Position numbers and translations under genes: made by a program. 64,000 nt of DNA, taken from Panax quinquefolius (taxonomy: Eukaryota; Streptophyta; Magnoliopsida; Apiales; Araliaceae). The stretch spans positions 86,800,005 to 86,864,004 of the forward strand of contig CM035165.1 in assembly GCA_020205615.1 (NCBI GenBank), written 5' to 3'. The notes below the pieces were generated by a model. It was not told the DNA's origin, searched no databases, and saw nothing but the letters and a program-made list of their open reading frames with translations. Position 1 is the first letter of the stretch; every line of letters starts with the position of its first letter. Below, piece after piece: positions 1 through 11,001 of the stretch.

Positions 1-273
1 GCTAGCTTAAATGACTTATTACCAACTTAATTGGCTTAAGTTCATTACTTACTCATTCATGTTTCTTAATCCAACTTTTCTTATCATCCTATCATGAATA
101 GAGATAGAAGATAATTGGAGAAGAAGTCTTACTCTTTTGTTGTCTTGGTAAGTAGCTTGCTTCTTCTTCTTAGCTTATGGAAATGACTTATTGCTAGCTT
201 ATTTCTCTAACACTTAAACACTTTAGAAGTGTTGGATTATTTGATCAACCAACAAATGACTAGCAAAGCTCTT

Positions 274-282
274 CTATTTATA
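274..282 (-). promoter_or_regulatory. TATA box in the R1 3' LTR
   Basis: The + strand reads CTATTTATAG, so the minus strand reads CTATAAATAG, a near-consensus plant TATA box. It lies inside the LTR with the R1 orientation and is conserved in the other LTR at 13532-13540. It is inferred to drive the element's genomic RNA. Confidence 0.7.
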
Positions 283-416
283 GACTTTCCAAGGTTAGGG
301 TAGTTGGTCTTTAAAACATCCCACCTCCTTAAGCCACCTCCTTACTATTCATTACTTGCTAGCCACTTTCTTATCTCTTACTTGGCCATTAATTCAAAGT
401 CTTGGTCAATACTCCT

Positions 417-500
417 AACTTGGTCACCACATCACTTGGTCACCACATATCTTGGTCATCACACATTACTTGGTCATTACATTACTTGGTCACCACATTC
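417..500. repeat. Short tandem repeat inside the R1 3' LTR
   Basis: About five imperfect copies of a 15-20 bp unit built on ACTTGGTCACCACAT follow one another. The same array occurs in the 5' LTR at 13676-13759, so it was present in the LTR before insertion. It accounts for the repetitive ORF peptides rich in TTSLGHH and ITWS. Confidence 0.85.
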
Positions 501-1225
501 AACCATATTAATATGGTTTGCCCCATGGATCATACCACTCATGGATTCCATCTTGGGCTTACATTAATTAATCCTTGGGCTTTACTTTAACAAACACTAA
601 TTGGTTCATTAATTCATTAGTTGGGCTTCTCTCTCTAATTCACTTGGACTTGTATATAATTGTTTACCAATCATCCAAGTCCATTAACATTTCTTAATAC
701 ATATTGTTGATGTATTATTTTCGTATTCTAATTCTTATAGAATTTATATATGGTATTTCATCCTTCATATAAAACTCAGTATAATACTTCATATTATACT
801 CGCTTTTCATTACTTCGCATAATACCAAGTATCATACAATTATTACTTATTCTTTAACACTTCGCTTTTACTTAACGCTTATAATTTAAGTCCATGTTTA
901 ATTATTACTTTTTCCATAACTAGATTTTTATTACATAATCCATCTTACCTTGTTATTCCATCATCATGTGTTTCTAAATCTCAAAATTATATCCCAAGCA
1001 AATACCGATGAATAGTATTTTTCAAAAATTTCTCAAAAAACTTTTATTTTCGCCTTGGAAATTCAAACAATTTAATTCATCCACGTAGCCCAAATACTAC
1101 GATATTCTAACATCAATAGGTTATACAATGACAACCATCTTGATAACATGATGGAATATGATTTTATTATTATTTAACTTAATAAAATCATTTTACAATA
1201 AGATCCGTATTTCTCGGTCGTTACA

Positions 1226-1243
1226 TTCTTCCCCCCTTATAAA
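1226..1243 (-). other. Polypurine tract of R1
   Basis: The minus strand reads AAGGGGGGAAGAA immediately before the LTR start TGTAACGACC. This is the expected position and composition of the plus-strand DNA primer of an LTR retrotransposon. Confidence 0.9.
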
Positions 1244-1273
1244 GATTCTCGTCCCTGAAATCTCGCCTTACTT

Positions 1274-2570
1274 TTAATCAAATAGGTGAGGAAAATTTTT
1301 CTTCACCTTTTCTTCTAGTTCCCACGTTGCTTCTTCAGCGTCGTGGTTCTTCCATAATACTTTTACTGATGGTATTACCTTGTTCCTCAGAACGTGTTCC
1401 TTTCTATCAATGATCTGCATCGGCGACTCTTCATATGATAAGCCTTTCTCGATATGAATCGGCTCATACTCAATTACATACTTATAGTCCGGCTTATATG
1501 GACGTAATACAGATACGTGAAACACGTTATGTATTCGTTCTAGGTCTGGAGGTAATGCTATTATATACGTTACCTCTCCCACCCTTTTTAATACTTCAAA
1601 AGGTCCTATAAACCTTGGACTTAACTTTCCCTTCTTTCCAAAGCGTATCTTTCCTTTCCAGGGAGATACCTTTAGAAACACATACGAGCCCACCTCAAAC
1701 TCTCGACTTAGTCTATGTGAGTCCGCATACTTCTTCTGTCTGTCCTGAGCGGTGACGAGACGCATCCGAATTAACTTTATCACATCCGCTGTCTGCTGCA
1801 CCAATTCTGGTCCTAGCATCCAGCGTTCTCCCACCTCATCCCAACATAAAGGTGTTCTGCACTTTCTCCCATACAAAGCTTCATACGGCGGCATGCCTAT
1901 GCTTGCATGATAACTGTTGTTATATGCAAACTCTACTAGTGGTAGGTGATCATCCCAACTACCCTTGAAATCCATGACACAAGACCTCAACATGTCTTCT
2001 AACGTCTGAATTGTTCTTTCGCTCTGCCCATCAGTTTGTGGATGATAAGCCGTGCTTAACCTCAGCTGTGTTCCCAACTACTCTTGCAAACTCCTCGAAA
2101 AGTTCGATGTGAATTGTGGATCACGATCTGACACAATCGATACTGGTACTCCATGTCTGGAAATGATTTCCTTAACATAAAGTTTAGCTAATCGGTCTAA
2201 GTTATACTTGACCCTAATTGGCAAAAGTGAGCCGACTTCACAACCGGTCCACTATTACCCAAATTGAATCGCACTTTTTTGCGTCGTTTAAGTCCCACCA
2301 CGAAGTCCATCGTGATATACTCCCACTTCCATTCTGGAATCTCCAATGACTGTAGTAAACCACTGGGTCGTTGATGTTCGGCCTTAACTTTTTAACAAGT
2401 TAAGCACCTACTCACATACTCTGCTATTTCTCTCTTCATGTTTGGCCACCAAAAACTCGTCAAGGTCTTGATACATCTTAGTGCTACCAGATGTATCGAA
2501 TACCTCAAACTATGAGCTTCTTGTAACACTTGCTCCTTTAATTCCGCCTCATTCTAATCCAAATTCTTCC
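1274..2570 (-). pseudogene. R1 integrase with C-terminal chromodomain-like tail (broken)
   Basis: The longest open piece (2077-1274, about 267 residues) starts inside the catalytic core with [19 protein letters not shown]. It carries the SYHASIGMPPYEALYGRK region, the GKLSPRFIGPFEVLKRVG segment typical of Gypsy integrase C-termini, and a tail with EESPMQIIDRKEHVLRNK and VKVLWKNHDAEEATWE, the chromodomain-like region of chromoviruses. Upstream, 2570-2078 holds the eroded zinc-binding and first core segments (CLTC and KWEYITMDF are legible in other frames), with stops and frameshifts. The enzyme would join element cDNA to host DNA, and the chromodomain usually guides insertion into heterochromatin. 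It ends 49 bases before the 3' LTR. It cannot be functional as it stands. Confidence 0.9.
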
Positions 2571-2577
2571 TCAAATC

Positions 2578-3458
2578 TTAATAATCCTCATTATCAAGAC
2601 TATACTTAACCTCTTCCTTCTCTGATAACCGCTTTTTCATTTGGTTACACTCATCCGCCTTGAGTTGTACCTCCTTGACCCTTTCTACGATGGTAGATTG
2701 CATCTTCGTAGCAAAGAGTAACTGCCCCGAATCACTCAGCATCTTCACTTCTATTTCCATCCTAGCCATCTCTGTTATTAACTCATTTTGAGCCGTTAAC
2801 ATAGACAACTTTTCCCGACCCTTCCTACTTAAGGCGTCAAGAACTACATCGCTTTTCCAGGTGATACAGATTTCACTATCATAATCCTTTATTAACTCCA
2901 AACCATTTTCTCTGCCTCATATTCAACTCCTTCCGAGTGAAGATATACTTTAGACTTTTATGGTCCGTAGATATATCTCACATTTTTCCCCATAAAGATA
3001 ATGTCTCCATATCTTTAGAGCAAACACTCATCATGGCGAGTTCCTGGATCATGAGTAGGGTAAACTTTCTCATAATCCTTCAATCGTCGAGATGCATACG
3101 CAATGACTTTGCCATGCCGCATATAAGCACACAACCAAGTCCTCTATGCGAAGCATCACTATACACTACAAAATTTCCGTGTCATCCGGCAATGACAAAA
3201 CAGAGCTTCACTTAATCTCTTCTTCAGCTTCTTGAAAACTGTCTTCACAATTATCCGTCCCATACGTGTTTCACCGCCTTCCTTGTTAAGTTAGTCAACG
3301 AGGTAGCTATCTTCGAAAAATCTTGGATAAATCTTCGATAGTACCGCTAACCCTAGGAAACTCAAGACCTCGAGACGGCATTTTTGGTTATTCCCAATTC
3401 ATTATCGCTTCCACCTTCACCGGATCCAATCGAAATCCCTCTTGGTCAATAACATAAC
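2578..3458 (-). pseudogene. R1 RNase H region and linker to integrase (broken)
   Basis: The open piece 2901-2578 begins MELIKDYDSEICITWKSD and continues with VVLDALSRKGREKLSML. This is the usual end of the Gypsy RNase H (LLKDYD...N.VADALSRK) followed by the helical linker before integrase. Between 2902 and 3458 the RNase H core is only recognisable in pieces across frames. RNase H would remove genomic RNA during reverse transcription. It lies between RT and integrase, as in all Ty3/Gypsy elements. The decay pattern is frameshifts rather than a single insertion. Confidence 0.8.
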
Positions 3459-4089
3459 CTAAAAATCAAGACTTTTTCCAAACCAAAATTCACATTTGGT
3501 GAATTTCGCATATAACTTCTTCTTTCTTAGTGTGTCCAACACTAATCTTAAGTGTTCGGAATGATCTTCTGGCGTCTTAGAATAGACTAGGATATCATCG
3601 ATAAACACCACGATGAACTTGTCCAAATATAGTTTGAACACTTTGTTCATCATATCCATAAATGCAGCTGGTGCATTCGTCAACCCAAATGACATCACCA
3701 GAAACTCGTAATGACCATAACGAGTCCTGAATGCAGTCTTTGGTACATCTTCCTTCCTAACCTTCAACTAATGATACTCCGTCTGCAAATCTATTTTAGA
3801 AAAATACTTTGCCCCTTTCAATTGATCAAAGAGATCATCGATCTTGGGCAATGGGTATTTATTCTTTATCGTTAACTTGTTCAACTCCCGATAGTCGATA
3901 CAAAGCCTTAACGATCTGTCTTTCTTCTTGACAAACAACACCGGTGCTCCCCATGGAGAAACACTTGGTTGAATGTACTTCTTGTCCAATAGTTTCTGTA
4001 GCTGAACCATTAGTTCTTTCATTTCCACCGGCGCCATATGGTACGGTGCCCTTGAGATCGGTGCCGCTTCTCGCACAAAGGTTCATCAC
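3459..4089 (-). pseudogene. R1 reverse transcriptase (interrupted by one in-frame TAG)
   Basis: Two adjoining in-frame pieces (4076-3768 and 3767-3459) cover the RT fingers and palm. Visible motifs are [73 protein letters not shown] and the catalytic box [11 protein letters not shown]. The only break between the pieces is a TAG at 3768-3770 just after ...TEYH, where Gypsy RTs normally have glutamine. A CAG to TAG change explains it. Downstream the frame is lost after FWFGKSLDF. Product identity is certain from the motifs. Confidence 0.93.
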
Positions 4090-4254
4090 AAATTCGATCT
4101 CCTATCCGTGAGAACTCCAGAACTCACTTGGAAATACCTCCATGAATTCGCTTACTATAGGTATTTGTTCCATGGTTGCTCCCACTCTCTCGGGTATCAA
4201 CAACACGGCATAGGTAGCCTACACAACCCTTTCTTAAAAGTTTTCTAGTTTGTG

Positions 4255-4692
4255 TCATCGTAAAGGCAACACGACGTCCCCAAATTTACTACCGTAAAAA
4301 ATACTACAGAGAGGTTGCTTCAACGTCTGATGCAAGACACATTTCTTTTGGCAATCTATAATTGCCCCATGGTTAATCAACCAATCCATCCCAAGAATTA
4401 CGTCAAATTCTCCTAACTTTATCGGTATTAAATCTACCGATAACTTATAACCACGTACTTCTATGCAACAACTCCTATAAATATCTTCAACAGGAATTAT
4501 CTCTTCGTTTTCTACCTTAATGTTCAAAGGTACATGCAATTTTTCGGGAAATAATTCTAATCGTCTAGTAAAATCACATGCTATAAACGAACATGTAGCA
4601 CCCGAATCAAATAGCACGTATGCATTAATATAGTTGATCGGAATAATACCTGCAACTACATCCCCTGATGCCACCTCATCTTGGACCGTCAT
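4255..4692 (-). pseudogene. R1 aspartic protease domain
   Basis: An open stretch of about 145 residues has the retropepsin active-site motif VLFDSGATCSFI near residue 27 and the second family signature VILGMDWLINHGA near residue 97. The catalytic aspartate is intact. The domain matures Gag-Pol in the element's particles. It follows the zinc knuckles of gag and precedes RT, the normal order. About 170 bases of eroded linker separate it from RT. The domain is open, but the polyprotein around it is broken. Confidence 0.9.
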
Positions 4693-4699
4693 ATTAAAG

Positions 4700-5785
4700 T
4701 GCGGGCCATTGATTTCTCCGGCTGAGCTGGACCACTAATAGCTAACTTCCCGCTATTAGGTCCCTTATTTCCTTCTATCCCCTTCTTCGGGCAGTTCTTT
4801 GCTATGTGGTCAGTTGATCCACATACAAAGCATCCATGATTCTTCTTCGGATTGGGACAGTTAGGTGAAATGTGCCCTTCCTGTCCATAATTATAACATA
4901 CCGCCTTACCTTTGAGATGACTCTAAGTGAGTCTTCTCGCAGTTTTTCTGAGCCTCCATCCTCCTCTTGGAGTCCCCTTGTTTCGCTCCGGTATTCCCAG
5001 AGTTAAAGCCCTTCCTCTTCTGACCGTCGCCACTTCCACTGGCTCCCTCGGTCTTGGTTCCTCCATCAACCCTGCCTTTGGTCTTCTTATCTTTGTGGTA
5101 CTGGCTAAGAGCCTCATTCCCACCTTCGGCAATTATTTCCTTTTCTAGTATGGTTCCAAAGGAAGTACTTTGGAACATAGAGATTCGGCTATAGAGCCAG
5201 GGTTTCAAGCCCTGCTCGAACCTTCTAGCCTTTCTCACTTCAGTGTCCACTTGATGTGGAGCGAATCGTGCCAGTTCATTAAACTTGGCAGCATACTGGA
5301 GAACTGTCATATCCCCTTGTCTTAATTCTAGAAACCTCATCTCCATCCTCCCTTGCATACTCGTGGGAAAATAGTTCTTGAAGAAAATCTCCTTGAACCT
5401 CTCCCACGTTAGGTTCCCTATATTGGCCCTAGCCTGGTTTGCCTCCCACCAGAAGTTGGCCTCGCCCTTCATCAAATAGGTTGCAAAGGCAACCTTTTGA
5501 CCCTCCTCAATATTTGCTATTACAAATGCTTTCTCGATTTCTTTTACCCATGCCTGGGCTTCTATAGGGTCTGTAGTTCCCTTGAACTCCGGCGGACCTA
5601 CACTTTTGAAATCCTTCAAAGTAGTAGCTCGTACTACTCTAGGAATTATGGGTACATTAGCCCCTGTTCTATTAAATGCGGCCGTTAAAAGATTAACGAA
5701 CTCCTGCGTTTGATTAATCTTACCACCCTCCTATTTGGTTAACATTAATAAGCGCCCGATTTCGTTGTCTCCTTCTTGGCGGCAT
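4700..5785 (-). pseudogene. R1 gag with two zinc knuckles (frameshifted)
   Basis: The main open piece (5619-4906) holds the retrotransposon Gag core: PPEFKGTTDPIEAQAWVKE, FATYLMKGEANFWWEA, FKEIFFKNYFPTSMQGRMEM and LRQGDMTVLQYAAKFNELAR. The likely true start is an ATG at 5785 giving MPPRRRQRNRA, but that frame meets a stop after about 21 codons, so an indel lies near 5730. After 4906 the frame shifts again and 4905-4700 encodes two CCHC zinc knuckles. The first (CYNYGQEGHISPNC) has lost its second cysteine and the second (CFVCGSTDHIAKNC) is intact. Gag would package element RNA. Confidence 0.9.
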
Positions 5786-6094
5786 TTTGCTGTTAAGAAA
5801 ACAACACATCATTATTAGTTTAATCTTGTTGGTTTGTTATTATTTGTAATAAAACAACAACTCATACTCATTACTCAACATATTTCATAAAAAGATTTAT
5901 ATTGATTCATAACTTGTAGTATAACACCACATTGTTTACATTACTCAGCCTTAGCTGATTACATTTCCATCCCGCAATTACTTTCCAAAAATTGGGATTT
6001 ACAAAAGACCACCCTTTGTTATACAAAAGAGGGTTTTACGTCACTACTAGATACATAATATTTACATATCTATTATACTCTAGCAATTGCTAGA
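5786..6094. other. AT-rich spacer between gag and the extra ORF of R1
   Basis: No reading frame, repeat or RNA gene is recognisable here. By position it is leader or inter-ORF sequence of R1. Confidence 0.5.
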
Positions 6095-6721
6095 TTACAT
6101 CTGCCGTAAGGCATTCTCAAAATCTGCTCTGGCCAAACCGACAATAACATCTCTACTGATGGTATGACGGGTCTATCCTGCTTCTACCTGATATCCAGCT
6201 ACCTGCTGCTAGAAATCTACATAAGAACTCCTATGAATATAGGACATCCTCTCCAACTTCCGCTTCTTAGTCTTTAGCTCCTGTTAGAGCTCAAAGACTT
6301 CTCCTCTCAAATCTCGGACTTTGTCCATAGCTAGGACTCTATCATCGTGCTCCTCTTCCCACATTCCTTCCATACTAGTCTTGTCCTCACGGACAGCTCG
6401 GAGTTCCTCTTTCAACTCCTTAACCACTTGGCAGTAATAGACATTCCTATCCAATACTGACATAAACAGTGCCTTCATTGATTCCCCCGTAGACATTTCC
6501 TCTGTAGGTGGAACCTGGGTCTCTTTAGGTGGAACCTGGTCAAAGGACATCACGTCCACCTCCTCCTCCTCCAACATGCCATCAAATATGGACATGTAGT
6601 CTAAGTCGTCTGAGTCTCCCGACTCAATGGTCACCAACTCTGGTTCTATGGCTACGGGATTTGGTAGTATCTCTACCCGATTAACTGAATCCTCGTTTAC
6701 TACATGTATATCTCTATACAT
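6095..6721 (-). pseudogene. Extra ORF upstream of gag in R1, family not recognised
   Basis: An ATG at 6721 opens a 145-codon frame that stops at 6284. The same frame then continues, apart from three stops (one TAA, two TAG), to a TAA at 6095, about 208 codons in all. Each internal stop could come from one C-to-T or G-to-A change. The N-terminal half is very acidic (for example ESGDSDDLDYMSIFDGMLEE). The C-terminal half is charged and helical (VVKELKEELRAVREDKTSMEG, then DDRVLAMDKVRDLRGEVFEL), which suggests a coiled coil. It is on the coding strand of R1 between the primer-binding site and gag, where most chromoviruses have only a leader. The other chromovirus here (R6) has no space for it. 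No function is proposed. Confidence 0.6.
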
Positions 6722-6861
6722 ATCATTTTCTCATGACATCTACAATAAAACAATATAGTTTGATTAGTACATGTCAGTAAAATAATAAAAATACATAACA
6801 TAATATAATGCATTTTTATAAGGTTACTTTCCATCTTTTACTTCTTTATTCTTTCATAAGG

Positions 6862-6866
6862 TTATG
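6862..6866. other. Left target-site duplication of S1 (TTATG)
   Basis: TTATG directly precedes the LTR start TGTAAGG and is repeated exactly after the LTR end at 10942-10946. Confidence 0.93.
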
Positions 6867-8230
6867 TGTAAGGCCTCAATTTTATGAAATAAAAGTATTC
6901 AATTTTTCTTATAATTACTATTCAAGAAATGGTTAAATTGATAAAAGTTAAAGTTAAGGGTGATATATATAATTTTTTCAAAATAAGCAAGTGGTTATAA
7001 AATATTCATTATTGTTTGGAATATTCGTTTGGTCGTGGAATATTCTTTCACGTGGGAATATTAAATGCGACGGTATGACCATTTGTGGGCTCCATAATGT
7101 AATAACCGCTTGGATGAAGAAAACGACAAAAGGAGTTTTATAAATAATAACGTAATTATTCACAGAATTAACATTTGTTGGAATACCCGTTGGGTAAAGT
7201 AAAATAATACTGGCGTTGTTGCTTACACAAGATCACACGGTATTGCATGATATTTTGAATTATTGACTCTTACGTAAGAAGGCACTACTCAATAATTGTT
7301 ACAGGTAATTCTTGTTTAATATTTTATTTTATTGATTCAATAATTCTTTGCGTTGATATTTTATATTCTTTGTTGTTTTAATAATTGTCACTACAAGATT
7401 TTTTCCATTATCGACAATAATTCATATTTTCTCGAATAATATTATTGGATAACATTATTGGTAATGTCTAGAAAGTTCGCTCTAAGGAGAGGTTTGGTCA
7501 CCTAATTGCGGCTACTGTAAGGAGAAATCTTTATTGAAAGCCCCTCTTTCACGAACTACACAGTTGTCATTATTGTGATTACGTAATATTATTTGTGAAT
7601 AATTAATTATTGATTAATATGATAAGGAAAATATTTATTTTATGTGGATATAGATGGAGAAAATTTTTAAAGTGACAATTGTTGAAAATTAATATTTTAT
7701 CTTTTTCTGATAAAATAATTCGTTTAAATATATTATTTTAATAATATATTAACGGTGATATTTTTATACCGAATGTGCGATATGTGAGTATATGAGGAGG
7801 AAGAAGAGTATTTTGTGGCATTAAATGATTAACACATGTTTTGTGTGTCGGTGGACCCCATTTCTTGATTTGAAATTTGATTATAACTTGTAAAATCCCC
7901 ATTTGTGAATTTCGGTCAATTTATGTTTGGAATTTGGAAAAACGTTCTTCTGTAAAGTTGTAGAGAATTGAATTTCCTATAAAAAAATGCGAGATTCGAA
8001 TTTTCTGACAAAAGGGCTATTTATTATGAATTATTGAAGTTTCGAAGCTCCGAAATAATTAATTTTTGGAAGTTTAAAATAATTTAAATAAGAAAAACGT
8101 TTTTTGTGTTTGGTGGGCATCTTTAACATGTATTAGGATGGCTGAGTTCAGATTCATGGAAGCGTAGAAAGATGTGGAAAATAATTAATATTAATTTATT
8201 AAATTTTTTACTTTGGTGTTCTAAGCATTT

Positions 8231-8242
8231 TCCTATAAATAG
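8231..8242 (+). promoter_or_regulatory. TATA box and start region of the S1 LTR
   Basis: CCTATAAATAGAG is followed about 30 bases later by a pyrimidine-rich stretch (TTTTCTCTCTCTATATTATC) that fits a transcription start. The same arrangement is conserved in the R2 LTR at 16743, which supports its being the family promoter. Confidence 0.75.
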
Positions 8243-9509
8243 AGAGCTTAGGTTAGAATTGAAAATCACACCAGAAACTGAAGTTTTCTCTCTCTATATT
8301 ATCGAGCGTATTCTTGTAAGTATTTTGAGTATACTTTGAGTATTGTTATACGGTGCAAGTTAGATTCAATAAGTTATTCTAGTCCAAAATCTTTGCTCTT
8401 TTGAGGTAAGGGATAATAAGAGATTTTAAGGGTTATTATGTTTTTTAGTTTCAAAATTTTTCTGAACCTTCAAAATTTCTGGAAAAATTTGAAATGATAT
8501 TTTGATGAGTTTTAGAGATTGTGTCCAAAATGACGATTTTTGGATGGATAGATTAGGAGTTATGGATTTTATGAGAAAAGACTATTTTAAAAGTAACTCG
8601 CTTATAACTCCTTGTGGTTAACTCAAAATTGATGAAATTTTTATTGGGAGTACATCTATATAATATCAGTATACCATATTAATTTCGAATTTTTGGACAA
8701 AAGTACAATTTATGATAAATGTCTAACTATTCGGTAGTTTTGGCCATATGGAAAATAGTAAATGAATTTTAAAATTCTGAGAAAATATATATTCAATATG
8801 GGACTATATTATTCTAAATCCCAGAAAATAAATATTTTTGGAACTGATTTGATATTTTTCATGAAAATGTTCTAGTTATGAGTAAATGAATTAAATATGT
8901 TATGTGAAGTAAGAAAATTGGAAAATATGATTTATTGGCTTGAGAATCATATATGAGGTATATCGGATTTTATGAGGGTTTTGGTTAATGATGATGAAAT
9001 CTTATGTGTTTGGCATTTTAGATGATTAAATGCATTAATTATTAAAGTGTAAATAGTTGGATTAAATTATTTATAAGTTTAAGAAATGATTAAAATATTA
9101 TTATAATATTAATAATATTAGATTATGAGATTTCTAAGTGATTTATAACATTTGGATTAAGGTGTTATAAATATGGATATGAATTTTATTATGAAACTTT
9201 ATCTTTTAGTGTCGAGGTTATTATGCACGTTATCACGATACTATGATCATGTATTTAATCACGAGGTACTATTCACGACAAATTGGTTTCTTCTCGACCA
9301 AATTATCATTGATTTATGAATCTTACTCTTGAAATTAAAACCATGTTTTGATTATATTGTTTTTATATAACATTCTTATAACCCTAATGATGATATTTCT
9401 CTTTGACTTGAGTGTAAAGATGAGTAGATCATTGGAATGATCGTGACTATAGGTTATCTTTGGCCAGTAGTGCAAAAGTTGAATTGTTGACTGGTATGAT
9501 CATGACCAT

Positions 9510-9890
9510 TGAATTTACAATTGAATATTTTTAGCTTAAGTGCAAAGGTAAATTGATCAACATGGTTATAATTATTGTTATACAACTTCTGAAATGATTA
9601 TGTATTTCTTTGATATATGAATATCTTTGGCTCGTAATGCAAAGATGACTTGTTGATGAATATCTTAGCCTATAGTGCAAAGATGAATTATTGATGAATA
9701 TCTTTTGCTCGTAATGCAAAGATGACCTGTTGTTGAATATCTTTAGCCTGTAGTGCAAAGATGAATTATTAATGAATATCTTTGGCTCGTAATGCAAAGA
9801 TGACCTGTTCTTGAATATCTTTAGCCTGTAGTGTAAAGATGAACTGTTGATGAATATCTTTGGCCCGTGGTGCAAAGATGAATTTATTAG
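9510..9890. repeat. Tandem array of about 40-bp units inside S1
   Basis: Around eight to nine diverged copies of GAATATCTTTAGCCTGTAGTGCAAAGATGA follow each other, with two alternating subtypes (AGCCTGTAGTG and GGCTCGTAATG), so the higher-order unit is about 80 bp. A 114-codon minus-strand frame here is a by-product of the array. Related units lie in the R2 LTR (17310-17460) and the R6 LTRs. Confidence 0.9.
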
Positions 9891-10941
9891 TATGATTATG
9901 AATAGGAACTGTGATTTGGTATAACCATGATATTTGATGTTTCAGGTAAAGACATGTGATGAAATTATCTTCGTCCTAGATGAGAAGAGGAATATAGAAT
10001 TACAATTATGAGTTATTCACATGATTACGGACATGAACTGTTGATTGATGTTACAGGGATAAAACATTGTTGGTGGACTTTTAACATGGAGAAGATAATA
10101 GACTTTATGATCTATTTTACTCTTCTAATGGATTGCTCGTTCCGCTGCAACTATGGTTGAAAAGTTTTATCATCTACCATATGTTCTAAATCTCTGATTT
10201 ATTACTGATGAAGACTATTGATAATTTATTTATCTTTAGTCATAATATTCTTTACTGAGCTAGTTGTGCTCACCCTTTTGTTTCACAATTCCTTTCAGGT
10301 AATAAAAGTGTAGCTGGGTCGAGCGGGGGATAACGAGGGAATAGAATGGTGGTCTATAGATGTTGAGGGTGAGGTGAATTAACTTGGAAGGGTGTTTTGC
10401 CACTATCATACAAGATGTCTAATGACATACAACCTCGTGTCATCATAAGACATGGTTGTGCTCATCCACTTCTTTGAGTATATTTACAAGCCTTTTTATA
10501 TAATCTTGGTGTTTGTTTGGAGTATAATACCCAATTAGAGATGAGTGGAGATAATGATATGTCAAGAGAAGACTCACCATTGGGAAGAATATGATAGTAA
10601 TTTTCTCATTTTTTCTTTGGGGTCTATTAGATTGACCAAGGATAATTACAGGCCATATATGATATCTACCATAACCTAAAAGCATGGCCTCCCATGTACG
10701 AAGGTTTCCTTGAGCACTTCCCAAAGATTCTAATTTCTAAAATAGTTTTTGACTATACCTTTATGTAAGGTGTCATTGTGACGTGCTACAATTGGTATAT
10801 ATTTGTATCCAAACTCACAGCATATGTGTTGTTGTATTTTGCACGATAATTGTTGTAATAAAGTTATAGTTGTTTTCCGTACCATATATTTGGCGACTCA
10901 GAATGGGTTGGATGGAATGGGCCTATTTTGGGGTCGTCACA

Positions 10942-10946
10942 TTATG
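10942..10946. other. Right target-site duplication of S1 (TTATG)
   Basis: It is identical to 6862-6866 and directly follows the LTR end GTCACA. Confidence 0.93.
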
Positions 10947-10985
10947 ACTTAAGGTTCTACTTTCCCCCCTTAAGTTTTATAACCT

Positions 10986-11001
10986 AGGCTCTGATACTAA
11001 C
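10986..11001 (-). other. Primer-binding site of R1 (initiator tRNA-Met type)
   Basis: The minus strand reads TTAGTATCAGAGCC two bases after the LTR end. It differs by one base from TTGGTATCAGAGCC, the usual complement of the 3' end of plant initiator tRNA-Met. It fixes the LTR border and the orientation of R1. Confidence 0.88.

Larger units (their letters stand above)
1..1225 (-). repeat. 3' LTR of R1 (partial)
   Basis: This stretch repeats 13258-14483 almost base for base, ending in both places with CGGTCGTTACA. Read on the minus strand it is the first 1.2 kb of the LTR, starting TGTAACGACC. The remaining roughly 2.25 kb lie left of the window. It carries a TATA-type promoter and a short tandem array described separately. 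Short ORFs here, which recur at 13563-13849, are repeat-derived and not genes. Confidence 0.95.
6867..10941 (+). mobile_element. S1: solo LTR of a chromovirus, 4075 bp
   Basis: The sequence starts TGTAAGGCCTCAATTTT and ends TTTTGGGGTCGTCACA. It is flanked by the 5-bp duplication TTATG (6862-6866 and 10942-10946). It has no internal genes, so it is a solo LTR left by LTR-LTR recombination. It belongs to the same family as the R2 LTR (15559-18021), sharing AAAATAAGCAAGTGGTTATA, the promoter region and the GCAAAGATGAATATC-type repeats, but it is 1.6 kb longer. It inserted into the leader of R1. Confidence 0.95.

Noticed and set aside
304..590. Two overlapping ORFs (87 and 62 codons) repeated at 13563-13849
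   Set aside because: They lie in the LTR, consist of the ACTTGGTCACC tandem array and have no family resemblance. Their duplication is due to the two LTRs.
9531..9875. 114-codon minus-strand ORF with HHGPKIFINSSSLHYRLKIF repeats
   Set aside because: It is the translation of the 40-bp tandem array in S1, without independent coding signs.
9510..9890. Regularly spaced repeats that might look like a CRISPR array
   Set aside because: Units are adjoining and diverged without unique spacers, and the context is a plant LTR. The same applies to 23687-24190 and 41250-41660.
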